DNA of 22,831 nt from a virus (IMGVR_UViG_3300014913_000084:1-22831), one strand, 5' to 3'. Shown: positions 6,268-13,790, counted from the stretch's first letter. Notes: generated from the sequence alone by a model not told the origin. A program made the numbers and translations.

Positions 6268-6483
6268 GTGCCTAATTTAATTATAGAAGGCTATAGATTA
6301 TGTAGCGTATGCGGCATGCCTCTATTTTGGTATAATCCAAGAAGTGAGTGCATGAGGCATGGATTCGACAAAATTGACGGCGTTGACCTTATGATAAATA
6401 GGGAAGAATATGGTGGGGACGAGCTGTATAATTATGACTACTTAGCAGTTACCGGCGTAGGTTCACATTATGTATACAGGTAA
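6268..6483 (+). CDS. Small zinc-finger-like protein, GTG start
   Basis: 71 residues, MPNLIIEGYRLCSVCGMP... CSVCG and a later Cys and His (SECMRHGF) could hold a metal. The C-terminal half is tyrosine-rich and acidic (EEYGGDELYNYDYLAV). GTG 6268 directly follows the preceding TAA, with AGGTGG a few bases upstream. Not recognised; grouped with the other small Cys-rich genes. Confidence 0.5.
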   Translation: MPNLIIEGYRLCSVCGMPLFWYNPRSECMRHGFDKIDGVDLMINREEYGGDELYNYDYLAVTGVGSHYVYR

Positions 6484-6525
6484 TGCTAATGATCTCTATT
6501 GGTTATAAATCAGAAGAGAAAAGAC

Positions 6526-6555
6526 TTGACTCTTGCGGATATATTTGTTGATACT
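6526..6555 (+). promoter_or_regulatory. Possible promoter ahead of head genes
   Basis: TTGACT (6526-6531) and GATACT (6550-6555) are 18 bp apart in the 98-bp gap before the gene at 6582, the largest gap between genes since the terminase operon began. The local word AGACTTGACT resembles AAACTTGACT at the candidate promoter before terS (1103-1112), which hints at a shared promoter type. Confidence 0.4.
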
Positions 6556-6581
6556 CGTACAAAGTAGAGTTGGAGGATAAT

Positions 6582-6737
6582 ATGGTTCCAGATTTTGACG
6601 ACAAAGATCTTGTTATTATATGTGCAACACTAATAGCCATTATCAGCATATTTGGCATAGCTGAAGATCCATCTACAATTGTTACGTCAGTTGTTTCCGG
6701 GTTATTTGGTGTTGCTGTTGGCAAATCAGTTAAATAG
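6582..6737 (+). CDS. Small two-helix membrane protein
   Basis: 51 residues, MVPDFDDKDLVIICATLIAI.... An acidic N-terminus is followed by a hydrophobic segment at about 9-27, a short polar turn (AEDPST), a second hydrophobic segment at about 32-48 with spaced glycines (SGLFGVAVG), and a basic end (KSVK). The strong GGAGG at 6572-6576 decides the start. A holin-like or membrane-docking role is possible from size and shape alone, but its place just before the portal is not the usual lysis location. It follows a possible promoter. Confidence 0.65.
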   Translation: MVPDFDDKDLVIICATLIAIISIFGIAEDPSTIVTSVVSGLFGVAVGKSVK

Positions 6738-6745
6738 AGAATGCT

Positions 6746-8173
6746 ATGAAAAATGAATTAGCCACGAATAGGGCAATGAAGCTTGTTCATACGCTTGAAT
6801 CGACAATTGTCGAGAGATCGAAATTGATAGAACGTCTTGGGCTTTCTTATGGCGATGACAGAGATTTGTATAAGGCTCTTGGATATCGTAAAACACCAAA
6901 TTTTAGTGATTATTATACGAGGTACAAGAGACAGGATATCGCACGAAGAGTTGTGAATGCCCCTACTTCGGAATCATGGCGGATGAAGCCTATTATCACT
7001 GAGAATCAAGGCGAGAAGACAAAATTTGAAGAAGCGTGGGAAGCTCTCGTTAAGGACCATAGGATATGGCATTATCTTACTAGGGCAGACAGGATAAGCG
7101 GTATTGGCGAGTATGGCGTTTTACTAATGGGATTTAACGATGTATCGTCTGCTAAAGGGCTAAAAACTCCTGTAAATACAAAGTCTGATTCAACTGAGCT
7201 CATCTATCTTCAAGCGTACACCTCAAATAATGCCTCGATAAAATCGTTTGTTAGCGACACAAGAGATCCTAGGTTCGGGATGCCAGAGATCTATGAAATG
7301 AAAATACGCAGCAACTCTGGGTCATATAGCTATTCTGATTATGAGGTGCATTATTCAAGGGTTATTCATATAGCTGATGGGGCAGAAGAGAATGATGTAT
7401 ATGGTACGCCGAGATTACAATGCGTTTTGAATAGGCTTATGGATCTTGAAAAGGTTGTCGGTGGTAGTGCAGAGATGTTCTGGCGAGGGGCGTTTCCTGG
7501 ATTCGCATTGGAAGCAGAGGCAGACGCCAACATCGAAACATTAGATTTAGACGACCTCGAAGAAGAGATGCAGAATTATCTACATAATTTACAGCGGTAT
7601 ATCAGGCTACAGGGTATAAAGATAAATCAGTTAGACCCTCAGGTTGCCGACCCATCAAAACATTTCGATACAATAATCCAATTAATTTCCGCAGCTACAG
7701 ATATCCCAAAGCGGATACTTCTTGGATCTGAGCGTGGCGAACTCGCAAGCTCACAAGACGAAACGCATTGGAGCAAGTTTATTGATTCAAGGCGGGAGGA
7801 TTTCGTCGAACCTGTCATATTGAGACCTTTTATAGACAAAATGATTTCGGTAAAAATATTGCCGGAACCAACGTCTGGTAATTATTCTGTAAAATGGCCA
7901 GATCTTACGGCACCTACTGAGAAAACAAAAGCTGACATAAGAAGGATAAACACCGAGGCGTTATCAAGATACGTACTATCCCCTGGTGCAGATATAATTG
8001 TACCGCCTGAGATGTTCTTATCAGAAATACTTGGATGGAATGATGCGCAGATAAAGCAGGCGATGACTTTGTCTAAGAGAGATTTGGAACTTGATGATAT
8101 AGACCAAGACGTACAGGATGGTGGCGGGGGTGGCAGCCAGTCAACTGAGGTTGTAAAGGGTGGAGAGGAATAG
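6746..8173 (+). CDS. Portal protein (DUF1073/Acb1-N-like family)
   Basis: 475-residue portal, the ring at the head vertex through which DNA is pumped and on which TerL docks. Family-like features are the N-terminal RRVVNAPTSESWRMKP, ADRISGIGEYGVLLMGF, HYSRVIHIADGAEENDVYGTP, a long helix around LEEEMQNYLHNLQRYIRLQG, and the conserved DIPKRILLGSERGELASSQDE followed by WPDLTAPTEKTKADI. This layout fits the DUF1073 portal family. The C-terminus is a low-complexity acidic and glycine tail (DGGGGGSQST). ATG 6746 has AGAGA 5 bases upstream. Length is normal and no insertion is seen, unlike the neighbouring TerL and gpF-like genes. Confidence 0.88.
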   Translation: MKNELATNRAMKLVHTLESTIVERSKLIERLGLSYGDDRDLYKALGYRKTPNFSDYYTRYKRQDIARRVVNAPTSESWRMKPIITENQGEKTKFEEAWEALVKDHRIWHYLTRADRISGIGEYGVLLMGFNDVSSAKGLKTPVNTKSDSTELIYLQAYTSNNASIKSFVSDTRDPRFGMPEIYEMKIRSNSGSYSYSDYEVHYSRVIHIADGAEENDVYGTPRLQCVLNRLMDLEKVVGGSAEMFWRGAFPGFALEAEADANIETLDLDDLEEEMQNYLHNLQRYIRLQGIKINQLDPQVADPSKHFDTIIQLISAATDIPKRILLGSERGELASSQDETHWSKFIDSRREDFVEPVILRPFIDKMISVKILPEPTSGNYSVKWPDLTAPTEKTKADIRRINTEALSRYVLSPGADIIVPPEMFLSEILGWNDAQIKQAMTLSKRDLELDDIDQDVQDGGGGGSQSTEVVKGGEE

Positions 8174-8175
8174 GG

Positions 8176-8352
8176 ATGGATTCTGATAAGTTTGATGAAT
8201 GGATTGAACACTTGGAAAACTTAACTCATCCAATAAATAAGTCGAGAGAAATAATTGATATCGTTAAATATCTTAAATTAAAGAAGAATGAACGCGTAAA
8301 CGCTGTAGGGACCGAACAATGCAATGTAACTGTGGCCACATACACAACTTAG
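8176..8352 (+). CDS. Small hypothetical protein between portal and head morphogenesis genes
   Basis: 58 residues, MDSDKFDEWIEHLENL..., starting 2 bases after the portal stop with a purine-rich SD (GGAGAGG) upstream. The sequence is helical and charged (REIIDIVKYLKLKKNERV). The last 34 bases overlap the start of the next gene in another frame. Not recognised. Confidence 0.5.
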   Translation: MDSDKFDEWIEHLENLTHPINKSREIIDIVKYLKLKKNERVNAVGTEQCNVTVATYTT

Positions 8353-9698
8353 AATCACATGATCTTACGTTTAATGAGATAGCGAGAACTGATCCAACGC
8401 ATACCACAACATTGCGTAATGCGTTTATTTCTGAGGTGAATAGACGGTTCAATGGGCTGAAAAGGATTATAAAAAAAGCTGTAGTTGATTACGACGTGTT
8501 TGGGCTGATTCCTATTGAGACGCTTGAGATTACGCCGGAAGAAGCTGTTGCCACGATTACGGCGAGGCAATATGCTTTCATGCGGTCAGGTGAAAAAGTT
8601 GACGCATTTATGGCGTGGCTTAGCGAGATGGAAAAGGAGCAAATCCTAGAGGTAACATATCGATTTGGTGGTATCAGAGGAGTTGAGGAGGCTTGGACCG
8701 ATACGTACATACAGTCTGCTTATCAGAAGGGGATAATAAGTTCGAGACAACGGATGAGGGCAAAAGGTATCGATATTCCTATGTTTGAGGAAAGTGTTGG
8801 ATCGCTTGCAGGATTATTCAACACTCCATTTTTTGCAGATCGCGTTGGTTTACTTTTTACACGGACTTTTAATGAGTTAAAGGGCGTTACCAACGCAATG
8901 GACCAGCAAATAAGCAGGGTACTGGCGCAAGGCATGGCTGAAGGAAAACACCCACTTGAAATAGCGAGGATGCTTAATAACAGGGTCGATAAAATTGGTA
9001 TAACAAGGGCAAGGATGATTGCCAGGACTGAAATTATAAGAGCCCATCACCTTGCTAGTATAAATGAGTATCGCAATGCAGGGATAATCGGTGTAGAGGT
9101 ATTGGCTGAGTGGATGACAGCGGGGACAGGCGTTTGCGAATTGTGCGCTCCACTTGAGGGGAAGATTTTTAGCTTGGATACGATAGAAAATATGATACCC
9201 GCCCACCCGAACTGTCTACCAGATGGCGATAGCGTTGTTCATACGCGAGATGGGCAAAAGGCGATAAAGGATATCGTTGTTGGTGATTTTGTTTTGACGC
9301 ATAAATTGAGGTACCGTCCAGTTATAAAGACTCATGCCAATAGAGTTCATGGATTTAACGAGGTTAAGATCGGCACATATGGTAAAAACAAAATGTCAAT
9401 ATCAACAACAGCAGATCACCCTATAATGGTAAATGATGAGTGGGTAAGTGCAAATTATATTTTTTGTGGTGATAATGTAAAATGTATTACTGATGAATAT
9501 GATGGCGAATGTGAATTTAGTGGTCGTATTGTTGATAGTGTTGAGAATAAGTGGGTTGATAACGAGGCGATTCTCTATAATCTATCTGTTGATGAAGATG
9601 AGAGCTATGTAGCAAATGGGTTTGTTGTCCATAACTGCCGTTGTGTTGCGATTCCAATATTGCCTGAACACATACCACGAAGGACGAGGATATATTAG
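8319..9698 (+). CDS. Head morphogenesis protein (Mu gpF/SPP1 gp7-like) with in-frame intein
   Basis: 459-residue precursor; 318 residues after splicing. The host protein is a minor head protein of the phage Mu gpF/SPP1 gp7 family: GITRARMIARTEIIRAHHLA (about 227-246), EWMTAGTGVCELCAPLEGK, then the family-typical HPNCRC motif. That motif is split by a 141-residue intein (C299-N439), so the precursor reads HPN-intein-CRC. The N-terminus MQCNCGHIH is Cys/His-rich. ATG 8319 lies inside the preceding small gene, with AGGG about 8 bases upstream. It probably acts in head assembly at the portal. Splicing is needed to restore CELC...HPNCRC, a likely metal-binding cysteine set. Confidence 0.88.
   Translation: MQCNCGHIHNLESHDLTFNEIARTDPTHTTTLRNAFISEVNRRFNGLKRIIKKAVVDYDVFGLIPIETLEITPEEAVATITARQYAFMRSGEKVDAFMAWLSEMEKEQILEVTYRFGGIRGVEEAWTDTYIQSAYQKGIISSRQRMRAKGIDIPMFEESVGSLAGLFNTPFFADRVGLLFTRTFNELKGVTNAMDQQISRVLAQGMAEGKHPLEIARMLNNRVDKIGITRARMIARTEIIRAHHLASINEYRNAGIIGVEVLAEWMTAGTGVCELCAPLEGKIFSLDTIENMIPAHPNCLPDGDSVVHTRDGQKAIKDIVVGDFVLTHKLRYRPVIKTHANRVHGFNEVKIGTYGKNKMSISTTADHPIMVNDEWVSANYIFCGDNVKCITDEYDGECEFSGRIVDSVENKWVDNEAILYNLSVDEDESYVANGFVVHNCRCVAIPILPEHIPRRTRIY
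9213..9635 (+). other. Cis-splicing mini-intein in head morphogenesis gene
   Basis: 141 residues, from Cys299 to Asn439 of the precursor. Block A is CLPDGDSVVHT and block B is MSISTTADHPIMV (TxxH). The C-terminal blocks are ILYNLSVDEDESYVANG and FVVHN, followed by Cys as +1 residue. No LAGLIDADG, HNH or GIY-YIG domain fits in the space, so it cannot move itself. All expected catalytic residues are visible, so it should be active. Its splice chemistry (Cys1, HN, Cys+1) matches the split TerL intein. Confidence 0.88.
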
Positions 9699-9845
9699 AT
9701 GGATTATGAAACTATAAGTGTTAAGATTATCCCGGAGCTGAGTTGGTTGGATGCGTTGAAATTGAGGCTTGCTGGTCTCAATAGGATACAGAAGATTATT
9801 GATGAAATGGCTTCAGAGACATTTGAAGCAGAGGATGAGGATTAA
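9699..9845 (+). CDS. Small hypothetical protein
   Basis: 48 residues, MDYETISVKIIPELSW..., starting directly after the preceding stop, with GAGG at 9686-9689 (9 bases upstream). It has an amphipathic helix (LDALKLRLAGLNRIQKIIDEM) and an acidic end (EAEDED). Not recognised. The 92 bases that follow (9846-9937) hold no further gene. Confidence 0.5.
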   Translation: MDYETISVKIIPELSWLDALKLRLAGLNRIQKIIDEMASETFEAEDED

Positions 9846-9937
9846 TATTGCTTGGTTCTCAAGGTCATACTGCGTAAATTACGATATATATTGGGATAGA
9901 TGATACGAGGGCTGAGCAATACTATTTGGAGGGCAAA

Positions 9938-11758
9938 ATGCCTTGGACAGTAGAAGACGTTGATAGATTTAAGCAGGGGTTATCTGATAGGCAGAAACGA
10001 CAATGGGTTCGTGTTGCTAATTCTGCGCTAAAAAGATGTGAAGATCGTGGTGGAAGTGATTGCGAGGCAAGTGCTATTAGGCAGGCTAATGGCACTGTTA
10101 GCAATGAGAATTTTGAGATTATTAACGCTGAACAAATAGGGGTGAATGTAACGACTAGGCGAGAGAAGTATGAAGGCAGGGAACATCTTGTTGTCCCAGC
10201 TGTCATTATCGCTGAAGGCGTACATAATGACCTATACTATCCGGCTGAGGAGCTGGCTAAGTTCGTTGCGTCTTGGAATGGAATTCCTGTTCCTGTTCAT
10301 CATCCTGAAGTTGATGGCGTTGCCATACCAGCAAATTCACCAGATGTTATAGCAGATCGTGTTGTTGGCAGGTTCTGGAATGCTGAATTTGATGGTGAAA
10401 AATTGCGTGGCGAGATATGGCTCGACATTAATAAGACTAGGAAGATTGCCCCGGAGGTTCTCGATATGATAACTTCTGGTGGTAGACTTGAAGTATCGAC
10501 TGGTCTATTTCTTGATGAGGACAATATATCTGGCGATTGGAACGGTGAACCATATGAATCTACGGTTTACAACTATCGACCTGATCACTTAGCTCTGTTG
10601 CCTGGTTCCATTGGTGCGTGTAGTTGGGAAGATGGGTGTGGTGTAAGAGACAACCAAGGAGAAAACGAACAAATAACAGAGAGAGGAGGTAAAAGTATGA
10701 CTGAGCTAGAAGAGTTGAAACAACTAGCTGATGAAGAAGTCATGAAGGATACTAAGAAGAAATTTAGTATCTTCTCCAAAATTGCCAAAGCCCTTGGGTT
10801 TAAGGCACAAGAGCTCTCTCACGATGGTTTACGCAGTAAGCTTCAGCAGGCAGTCGATACGCTCGACACGCCGCCTGAACCTTCGTCTGGGAAATATCAT
10901 TATGTGAGAGAGGTTTTCGATGACTACCTAATCATGGAAGTTCACTCTGAGGGTGAAGAGCCGAAGTTATTTAAGCAGAATTTTTCAGTCGGCGAAGACG
11001 ATGAAGTTGAGCTTAGCGGCAGCCCTAAAGAAGTTAAACAAGAAGTGAGATATGTAGCATTGGAAAGCGATAACGGGAATGGCGGCATCGCTGACAATGA
11101 GGATACCGTCGCTGATAATGAGGGCGTTACTGTTAATGAAGATGATGGTGACGATAAAACTGACAATGATGACAAAGGAGGTAACATAGAAATGTGTTGT
11201 CCTGAAAAAGTAGATGCTCTTATTAAAAACGAGCTGACTAATTATGTGGAAGAAGACCGCGAATGGCTGATGACGATGGAAGAAGATCAGCTTGACAAAA
11301 TGTTCCCGGTTGAAAAAGAAGAAGTTGTCGAGGATAATGAAGATACTTCTGATGATGGCGATGACGCCGAAATCGAAGCCAATGACGGCGAAGATCAGCA
11401 GGCGAAAGCTCCTACTTTGGAAGATATCTTGGCTCAATCGGGCGAGTATAAAGAAATGATTGAGGATGGCTTGAAGATGTTTCGTGACAGAAAATCGAAA
11501 TTTATCAAAGCCATTATCGCCAACGAGAGTAACATGTATACCAAGAATGAGCTTGAGGAAAAATCTATGGATGAGCTTGAGAAATTGATGGCTCTTGCCA
11601 AAGTAGAACCTGAAGTTGATTATTCTGGCGTGGCTGGGAATGTTTCGGATGATGAGCCGAATATTAATGATAGGCAGGAAGATGGTACTGGAGTCCCGGT
11701 TGCTCCGAAACCTGCATGGAATAAGGACGGAACGCCTGATTATAGCGTTCTCAATTAA
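9938..11758 (+). CDS. ChaB-like/DUF2213 prohead protease with scaffold-like C-terminus
   Basis: 606-residue protein. Residues 1-50 (MPWTVEDVDRFKQGLSDRQK...) resemble a ChaB-type domain. About 65-245 resemble the DUF2213 family, regarded as a phage prohead protease: YYPAEELAKFVASWNGIPVP, VHHPEV, VVGRFWNAEFDGEKLRGEIW, ISGGRLEVSTG-like text and RPDHLALLPG. The rest is highly acidic, with low-complexity Asp/Asn/Glu runs and helical segments (DRKSKFIKAIIANESN, MDELEKLMALAK), as in scaffolding proteins. The start at ATG 9938 follows GGAGGG at 9928-9933. Two internal in-frame ATGs (residues 254 and 419) follow SD sequences. It lies just before the decoration and capsid genes, where protease and scaffold are expected. 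Confidence 0.82.
   Translation: MPWTVEDVDRFKQGLSDRQKRQWVRVANSALKRCEDRGGSDCEASAIRQANGTVSNENFEIINAEQIGVNVTTRREKYEGREHLVVPAVIIAEGVHNDLYYPAEELAKFVASWNGIPVPVHHPEVDGVAIPANSPDVIADRVVGRFWNAEFDGEKLRGEIWLDINKTRKIAPEVLDMITSGGRLEVSTGLFLDEDNISGDWNGEPYESTVYNYRPDHLALLPGSIGACSWEDGCGVRDNQGENEQITERGGKSMTELEELKQLADEEVMKDTKKKFSIFSKIAKALGFKAQELSHDGLRSKLQQAVDTLDTPPEPSSGKYHYVREVFDDYLIMEVHSEGEEPKLFKQNFSVGEDDEVELSGSPKEVKQEVRYVALESDNGNGGIADNEDTVADNEGVTVNEDDGDDKTDNDDKGGNIEMCCPEKVDALIKNELTNYVEEDREWLMTMEEDQLDKMFPVEKEEVVEDNEDTSDDGDDAEIEANDGEDQQAKAPTLEDILAQSGEYKEMIEDGLKMFRDRKSKFIKAIIANESNMYTKNELEEKSMDELEKLMALAKVEPEVDYSGVAGNVSDDEPNINDRQEDGTGVPVAPKPAWNKDGTPDYSVLN
10697..11758 (+). CDS. Possible nested scaffold protein from an internal in-frame start
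   Basis: A strong SD, AGGAGG at 10684-10689, lies 7 bases before ATG 10697, which is in frame with the DUF2213 gene and opens MTELEELKQLADEEVMKD. Starting here would give a separate 353-residue acidic protein lacking the protease domain. This mirrors the nested scaffold of lambda (Nu3 within C). In the full-length protein the same bases read ERGGKS, so the SD could be coincidental; the perfect match and spacing argue for use. Confidence 0.5.
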   Translation: MTELEELKQLADEEVMKDTKKKFSIFSKIAKALGFKAQELSHDGLRSKLQQAVDTLDTPPEPSSGKYHYVREVFDDYLIMEVHSEGEEPKLFKQNFSVGEDDEVELSGSPKEVKQEVRYVALESDNGNGGIADNEDTVADNEGVTVNEDDGDDKTDNDDKGGNIEMCCPEKVDALIKNELTNYVEEDREWLMTMEEDQLDKMFPVEKEEVVEDNEDTSDDGDDAEIEANDGEDQQAKAPTLEDILAQSGEYKEMIEDGLKMFRDRKSKFIKAIIANESNMYTKNELEEKSMDELEKLMALAKVEPEVDYSGVAGNVSDDEPNINDRQEDGTGVPVAPKPAWNKDGTPDYSVLN

Positions 11759-11782
11759 TATATTTGAAGGGAGGTTTAGATA

Positions 11783-12223
11783 ATGGCACATAGGACTGTA
11801 TTGTTAAGAAGCAATTCTTTTCGTGAAGAAGCTAAAGCTGGCGAGGCTAGCATTTATCCTGGGCAGTGTGTTGAATGGTCTGCCGCTGGAACTGTTCTTA
11901 TGAACAACACGCAAGGTCGGCCTACTACTGGGTTGATGATTGCTATAGAGAATGCGTTGATGGGCGACGATGTTGATGATGCGTATTCTGATGGTGCGAG
12001 AGTTCAGTTCCACTATGCCGTACCGGGCGACTATTTCGCTCTTAGGTGTAAGGCGAGTGAAAATATCGCGTTTGGTGACAAAATTACTGTTGATAATGCC
12101 GGTGATTTTGTTGAGGCGTCTAGTGGTGAAACCGTTGTCGCTATTTCTATGGAAGCGGCTGGTTCGCTTACGGTTGATACGCTGGTTAAATGTTTGATTG
12201 TTAATCCTGAGTGGACTGCATAA
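11783..12223 (+). CDS. Small head decoration/stabilisation protein (DUF2190-like)
   Basis: 146 residues, beta-rich (YPGQCVEWSAAGTVLMNN, YAVPGDYFALRCKASENI, GDKITVDNAGDFVEA), with the organisation of DUF2190-type capsid stabilising proteins that sit on the outer shell: a repeated small beta domain in which GDxFxARxxAxENIxxGDxVxVD-like phrases recur. The SD GGGAGG ends about 8 bases before ATG 11783. It lies directly before the major capsid gene, the usual place for a cement protein. The exact family is a motif-level call. Confidence 0.65.
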   Translation: MAHRTVLLRSNSFREEAKAGEASIYPGQCVEWSAAGTVLMNNTQGRPTTGLMIAIENALMGDDVDDAYSDGARVQFHYAVPGDYFALRCKASENIAFGDKITVDNAGDFVEASSGETVVAISMEAAGSLTVDTLVKCLIVNPEWTA

Positions 12224-12248
12224 TAATAGGGAAGGAGGTTTGTGAATA

Positions 12249-13238
12249 ATGGCTATTGAATTGATTGAAAGAGGAAAGCCTTTTGGAAGTGTGGCAAGTG
12301 TTCTTCTGAAAAATGGCTTTAATGTAAATGCGTTAAGGACCAATGACACACTGCTGTATGATGAGTGGAAACTTATCGACACGGCAGTTATGAAAGCGTA
12401 TCAGGACAGGCTCGTTGTTGCTGCTGATCTTCAGGCCAGAGGCCTGACGTATGATATTGGCAACGGTTTGGCAAAAACCGTTCTGGCATATCAAGATATG
12501 TCGGATGTGAACGATGCCGAAATGAGCATGGACGGAATTCGTAGGGGTGATCGTGATAGACCTGATTACCAGATGAATTATCTCCCGCTGCCTATTATCC
12601 ATAAGGATTTTAGCTTTAGTGCAAGGGAACTTGCCGAAAGTCGTAATGGCAGCATGCCGTTGGATACTACGATGGCTGAGAGATGCGCAAGAAAGATTGC
12701 CGAAAAAGTTGAGGACATCATCCTTACCGGCGCAAGCACTTATTCATTTGGTGGCGGGGCTGTTTATGGCTTCTTGGATTTCCCCGATGCTCAGTCGGTA
12801 AGTCTTTCCGCTCATTGGAATGATTCTGGTGCGACTGGCGCAACAATCTTGGACGACGTGCTTAGCATGAAACAGAAGATGATAGACGCTAAACGCTATG
12901 GCCCTTGGATGGTTTATGCATGTACCGATTTTGAAACAAAACTGGACGAGGATTATGTGTCTGGGTATCCCAAAACTATCAGGCAGAGACTGCTTGAGAT
13001 CGGTGGGATAATTGATGTCAAAATCGCTGACCATCTTACGGCTGATTATGTTGTAATGGTTCAGATGACTTCTGACGTTATCAGGCTGGTTAATGGCCTT
13101 GGTATTACGACTGTTCAGTGGGATACCGAAGGTGGAATGCAGACTAATTTTAAGGTGATGACTATTCAGGTGCCTCAGATTAGGACTGATCAACCTGGTA
13201 AGACTGCGAACACTTCTGGCGTTGTGTATGCGACTTAA
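12249..13238 (+). CDS. Major capsid protein (HK97-fold-like)
   Basis: 329 residues. Features fit the encapsulin-like group of phage major capsid proteins: an early helical region with TLLYDEWKLIDTAVMKAYQDR, LPLPIIHKDFSFSARELAESR, a central EKVEDIILTGAS, a surface segment with YGFLDFP, then YGPWMVYACTDFETKLDEDY, PKTIRQRLLEI and a beta-rich C-terminus (TVQWDTEGGMQTNFKVMTIQ). The SD AAGGAGG at 12232-12238 lies 10 bases before ATG 12249. Position after the protease/scaffold and decoration genes, and size, support the call. After its stop comes a 54-bp gap with a weak AT-rich hairpin. Confidence 0.82.
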   Translation: MAIELIERGKPFGSVASVLLKNGFNVNALRTNDTLLYDEWKLIDTAVMKAYQDRLVVAADLQARGLTYDIGNGLAKTVLAYQDMSDVNDAEMSMDGIRRGDRDRPDYQMNYLPLPIIHKDFSFSARELAESRNGSMPLDTTMAERCARKIAEKVEDIILTGASTYSFGGGAVYGFLDFPDAQSVSLSAHWNDSGATGATILDDVLSMKQKMIDAKRYGPWMVYACTDFETKLDEDYVSGYPKTIRQRLLEIGGIIDVKIADHLTADYVVMVQMTSDVIRLVNGLGITTVQWDTEGGMQTNFKVMTIQVPQIRTDQPGKTANTSGVVYAT

Positions 13239-13292
13239 TATTAACTAACCGATTTTTTAATAGTTAACCATACTATTTTTTGGAGGGGTGAA

Positions 13293-13790
13293 ATGCCTAA
13301 ATTTATTGTTGAAAGTGGCCGTCATCATAGGAGCGAATACCGTGGTGGCAAATTGGTGAAGGTTGTGTATAAGGCCGGTGACATATGGGAGATAGATGAT
13401 ATCGATCTTATCGATCCGGTCACAAGAGCGAGGCTAAAGCCATTTGATGAGCCAGAAACAAGCGACAATGACCACGCAGGCGGTTATAAAATAAATAGGG
13501 TATCGCCTGGGTGGTATAATGTCGTCGATGTTGAAACAGACGAAGTTATGAATGAGAAAATGCTTCGGTTTGATAAAGCCGAGGATTTATTGGCTGAATT
13601 GATGGAGGGCCTTGATGAAGGTGGACAGACAGAAGATACTCCAAGAGAGACGGAAGAAGAGAGCCGAGAGGAGGGCGAATCAGAAAGCGAAGGTGAGGAC
13701 GAAGAAGATAGAGATCCCGCCGAAGGAAATGAAGAAGAAGAGGCAAGAGCTAAAGGACCGACGAGAAAGAGAGTCTATACACAAGATTGA
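13293..13790 (+). CDS. Hypothetical head/connector-region protein with acidic tail
   Basis: 165 residues. Residues 1-50 (MPKFIVESGRHHRSEYRGGK..., KVVYKAGDIWEIDD) form a small beta-rich domain common just after phage capsid genes. About 67-109 (YKINRVSPGWYNVVDVETDE, then KAEDLLAELMEG) are a second small module. From about 110 on it is a low-complexity acidic tail (EEESREEGESESEGEDEEDR) ending in a basic cap (GPTRKRVYTQD). GGAGGGG lies upstream of ATG 13293. The tail-coding DNA is also read in another frame by the next gene, which starts at 13615. Function is not known. Confidence 0.6.
   Translation: MPKFIVESGRHHRSEYRGGKLVKVVYKAGDIWEIDDIDLIDPVTRARLKPFDEPETSDNDHAGGYKINRVSPGWYNVVDVETDEVMNEKMLRFDKAEDLLAELMEGLDEGGQTEDTPRETEEESREEGESESEGEDEEDRDPAEGNEEEEARAKGPTRKRVYTQD

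Noticed and set aside
10985-11791. 268-codon frame on the minus strand
   Set aside because: It is the antisense of the acidic Asp/Glu-rich part of the DUF2213 gene, giving an I/F/R-rich translation; it has no SD and all neighbours are on the other strand.
11804-12382. 192-codon frame on the minus strand
   Set aside because: It lies antisense across the decoration and capsid genes, which have strong SDs and family-like sequence; no independent support.
13241-13267. Terminator after the capsid gene
   Set aside because: TTAACTA/TAGTTAA can pair with a 13-base loop, but the 7-bp stem is all A/T except one pair and the T-run lies in the loop, so it is not a convincing terminator.
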